A stretch of 60,000 bases of DNA from contig NC_092680.1 of NCBI RefSeq assembly GCF_964355755.1, forward strand, positions 19,881,001-19,941,000, written 5' to 3'. The position numbers and the translations under genes are program-made. This DNA is from Antedon mediterranea (taxonomy: Eukaryota > Echinodermata > Crinoidea > Comatulida > Antedonidae). Positions 59,001-60,000 of this stretch are shown in pieces. The stretch's first letter is position 1; the number at the start of each line of letters is the position of its first letter. A model generated the notes under the pieces. That model made no database searches, was not told where the DNA came from, and worked only from the letters and a program-made list of their open reading frames with translations.

Positions 59001-60000
59001 AAATTGATTTTTAAATTATTCACCGGGACAACCTATAATTCTATAATTACATGTGAATACAAATATGGATAGATATATTCTGTATAATTATTATGAATGA
59101 CACGCTACCTGCACAATTTTATCACACTGAGTTGGAGCTTTCTTTTTTATAGCCAATCAAAATATTCATAGTATTAGTCCCCACAATATAACAAAATTCA
59201 CTTAGAAGAAATTAGGATTTTGTTTAAGTAAAAAATTATATTTTATCAAACAATAAGGAATGTTTGAGTCTAAACATTAACTTTAAAAAAATGTATACGA
59301 CTCAAAAAAGTTTAATCATTGTAAATCCAAAGATCTATGCATACTCATGGTGACACGCTCCTATTGACACCTACGTCATGACAGACAACTTCCATTATCA
59401 CTTGTTAATACAAAATAATAGCCTAAAGAGCCTTGTGTAAATGAAGAAAGTAATAATTGTATTCGACACGGAAAAATGTGCGTGTTGTTGCATTGAGCAG
59501 ATTGATAATTGCTCAAAAAGATAGAATAGACCTATCAAACTGTCTACGAAAGAATACCTCTCCACAGAATGAAAGTTAACAGTATGTGTCTTTGTGTAAT
59601 CTATGCGTAAAAGTCTTCCAAAAATTGACATAACCAAAATGCTTGATTGAAGAAACACGGCCAACTTTATTAACCTTATACTAAACTACAAATAACAATG
59701 GTTTACGTAGATATATTGGCATTTCCTAAACTGTCAGTATAATTATTATTACCTTTTTCAAATATTTGAACAAGGGTTAAGCTGCCACTCTAGTGTCAAG
59801 ATTGGAACTAAAGCATCAGTAAACGTCCCCCAGTTTCCTGTATTGATGCCGTCCGCAAATGAACTAAAGCATTTGAAATGACATTAGGTGGGCCTACATG
59901 CTATATATCTCTTAATTCAATGGCAAGTTTCAACAAACCAAGAACATTAAAGCAGAAGTCGTCGTTACTTACTCCAAATATAATTGTTCTCGGTTTGAGT
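49846..60000 (-). CDS. DEG/ENaC-family sodium channel subunit, 5' end outside the window
   Basis: Encodes a subunit of the trimeric epithelial sodium channel/degenerin family. Twelve exons on the minus strand join in frame: 60000-59973 (partial), 58979-58435, 56392-56139, 55539-55421, 54440-54277, 53146-53039, 52612-52474, 52173-52101, 51680-51623, 51137-51052, 50503-50428, 50052-49846. They give at least 618 residues. Landmarks in this visible chain: gating motif HG at 98-99; TM1 about 112-129; FPAVTICN at 156-163; HGNCYTFN; PPGYHTSIALRK; a cysteine-rich block (TCTKTCYQQKL to CPCEQPC); SYWPSKNY; TM2 with the selectivity-filter pattern GLS at 567-569. All are family hallmarks in the expected order. 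Closest subtype (FaNaC, ASIC or ENaC-like) is not decidable by eye. All splice sites are GT-AG. Confidence 0.95.
50140..50400. repeat. Purine-rich tract in the last sodium channel intron
   Basis: Plus strand is strongly A/G rich (AGAAGAAGGAAGAGGAAACA, GAAGTGAAGAGAAGAATCGG). It is less regular than the tract at 4195-4920 but lies in the same relative place: the last intron of a minus-strand channel gene. Confidence 0.75.
50428..50503 (-). CDS. Sodium channel exon before TM2
   Basis: 76 bases, acceptor ACACTTAG, donor GTAATT. Reads QNLLALDIYYQDLNFEIIKQ SYTYT, matching the family's NLL.LDIYFEDLNYE block. Confidence 0.94.
51052..51137 (-). CDS. Sodium channel exon, wrist region linker
   Basis: 86 bases, acceptor TTCACAAG (weak pyrimidine tract), donor GTTAGA. 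Reads ENLKQSLFNFSKPLRRVLED then DCKDSESI. It is less conserved, but it is needed to keep phase between its neighbours. Confidence 0.82.
51496..51597. mobile_element. Decayed family 1 element in a sodium channel intron or exon edge
   Basis: CAACGCAAGTTATTTGACCA ATGGCAAGG, then TAATCCATCGCTTTTGGTCA AATTACTTGCGATGC follow the central part of the 184-bp family. The ends are lost. It lies in the intron 51138-51622, close to the donor. Confidence 0.6.
51623..51680 (-). CDS. Sodium channel exon with SYWPS motif
   Basis: 58 bases, acceptor TAATTAG, donor GTAAGT. Reads TISYNSDISMSYWPSKNYK; the YWPS block is a family signature. Confidence 0.93.
51800..52055 (+). mobile_element. Candidate tRNA(Ser/Leu-like)-headed SINE in a channel intron
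   Basis: Begins TAGCGAGTGAGTGGCCGAGC GGGTAAG, a close match to the 5' end and box A of serine/leucine tRNAs. A weak box B-like GGTTCTGG follows 70 bases later. The body (TTTAAAGAACCTAGTACATC GTTCGAGACGAGTAGG) is not tRNA. A TA microsatellite (52028-52044) follows. Its family is not identified. Confidence 0.45.
52101..52173 (-). CDS. Sodium channel exon, cysteine-rich domain
   Basis: 73 bases, acceptor ATTGAAAG, donor GTACGT. Reads ECVEDFAKNFTYLSDGCPCE then QPC. Confidence 0.93.
52474..52612 (-). CDS. Sodium channel exon, start of the cysteine-rich domain
   Basis: 139 bases, acceptor CTGTTTCAG, donor GTAAAC. Reads TCTKTCYQQKLIETCKCYDV and ACDLSNHTE. Confidence 0.95.
53039..53146 (-). CDS. 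Sodium channel exon, extracellular core
   Basis: 108 bases (36 codons, phase 0 both sides), acceptor TTACAG, donor GTTAGT. Reads VKIDRISRSLRPCMSLEDTE and MYGVRYSQQ, leading into the cysteine-rich domain. Confidence 0.93.
54277..54440 (-). CDS. Sodium channel exon, extracellular core
   Basis: 164 bases, acceptor TTATTGCAG, donor GTAAGA. Reads LRLVLFIEQDEYLYDVSSSA, GVRVVVHDQNRMPFPED and GYFVPPGYHTSIALRK. Confidence 0.95.
54791..55031 (+). mobile_element. tRNA-derived SINE, full length, in a channel intron
   Basis: The head has box A-like TGTGGCTTGGTGG (54794) and a near-perfect box B GGGTTCGAATCCC (54839-54851). The acceptor ends do not pair and the anticodon loop is irregular, so it is not a tRNA gene. 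The body shares CTCTGAGGGTCCCTAATGAT CAGCAATTGCTGGATGGAT with the inverted copy at 41272-41411. Ends in an A-rich tail. It sits in the intron 54441-55420. Confidence 0.85.
55421..55539 (-). CDS. Sodium channel exon with HGNCYTFN
   Basis: 119 bases, acceptor TTTTTTAG, donor GTAAAG. Reads NFTFEYFNSFHGNCYTFN; the GNCYTFN motif is nearly invariant in the family. Confidence 0.94.
56139..56392 (-). CDS. Sodium channel exon: finger domain, acidic
   Basis: 254 bases, acceptor GTTGTAG, donor GTAAGA. Reads CDGLPPEEENGPNDV, EEVEYQGWDYFISKPDAYET and KDLLVSCSWAGFACSHE, the latter matching the family's C.F....C...NF block. Confidence 0.92.
57250..57420 (-). repeat. Possible retroelement 3' end with a 16-bp palindrome
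   Basis: On the minus strand a T-rich start is followed by GGGACGCATGCGTCCC (57326-57341, perfect palindrome) and ends TTTTTGAATAAAGATATA with a poly(A) signal. It lies in the intron 56393-58434. Confidence 0.4.
57727..58130. repeat. Tandem duplication, two copies of about 202 bp
   Basis: TCAGATTTGAAACATTTGAA CATTGATATTGTGTATCAG begins at 57731 and again at 57933; the copies differ at only a few bases through TTAAACATAATATAATATGG. It lies in the long intron 56393-58434. Confidence 0.95.
58435..58979 (-). CDS. Sodium channel exon: cytoplasmic N terminus, HG motif, TM1
   Basis: 545 bases from acceptor TTTTAAAG to donor GTAAGT. Encodes a polar N-terminal part, TTAHGIPNILRSETTIGKII, TM1 (WSLLFSIAVGFLIYQ) and FPAVTICNINPIRVSKLEN. 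An in-frame ATG at 58998, 19 bases upstream of the acceptor, offers an alternative start if the exon is extended. Confidence 0.9.
59973..60000 (-). CDS. Sodium channel upstream exon (partial)
   Basis: 28 bases before a strong donor GTAAGT. In the phase needed by the next exon they read TQTENNYIW plus one base, and the joined codon is Asn. It is short and has no conserved motif, so it rests on the donor and phase alone. Confidence 0.5.

Overview
This is AT-rich eukaryotic DNA. It looks like an invertebrate animal genome: intron-rich genes with GT-AG splice sites, many small inverted-repeat transposons, decayed LINEs and tRNA-derived SINEs. A marine deuterostome, possibly an echinoderm or relative, is my inference from the repeat style and from the very frequent palindrome TAGGCCTA. 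Nothing in the window proves the species.

Two protein-coding genes can be reconstructed exon by exon, both on the minus strand. At the left end (3889-8916) is a complete six-exon gene for a nicotinic acetylcholine receptor alpha-type subunit, 492 codons. It has a signal peptide, Cys-loop, vicinal cysteine pair and four membrane helices. At the right end (49846-60000) is a DEG/ENaC sodium channel gene. Twelve exons are visible and join in frame to at least 618 residues; the 5' end runs off the window. Both encode plasma-membrane cation channels, but nothing here links them functionally.

The roughly 40 kb between them (about 8.9-49.8 kb) has no gene I can recognise. It holds a frameshifted LINE tail (15885-17040), an internally deleted LINE (14780-15250), an RTE-like LINE tail with a frameshift (37560-37965), a LINE RT fragment (40895-41161), a hammerhead-like core (38177-38210), three families of short inverted-repeat elements, a tRNA-derived SINE family, two tRNA-Val-like sequences (44263-44333, 44544-44615) and several tandem repeats. 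Two higher-GC open stretches near 45.4 and 46.2-46.7 kb may be exons of an unidentified gene.

The most interesting observations are the 60-fold-scale excess of TAGGCCTA, two other repeated short motifs, the nested and end-homogenised copies of the 184-bp inverted-repeat family, the 700-bp purine tract in the last receptor intron, and the hammerhead-like motif. I found no convincing new multi-gene system, and no CRISPR, operon or prokaryotic features.
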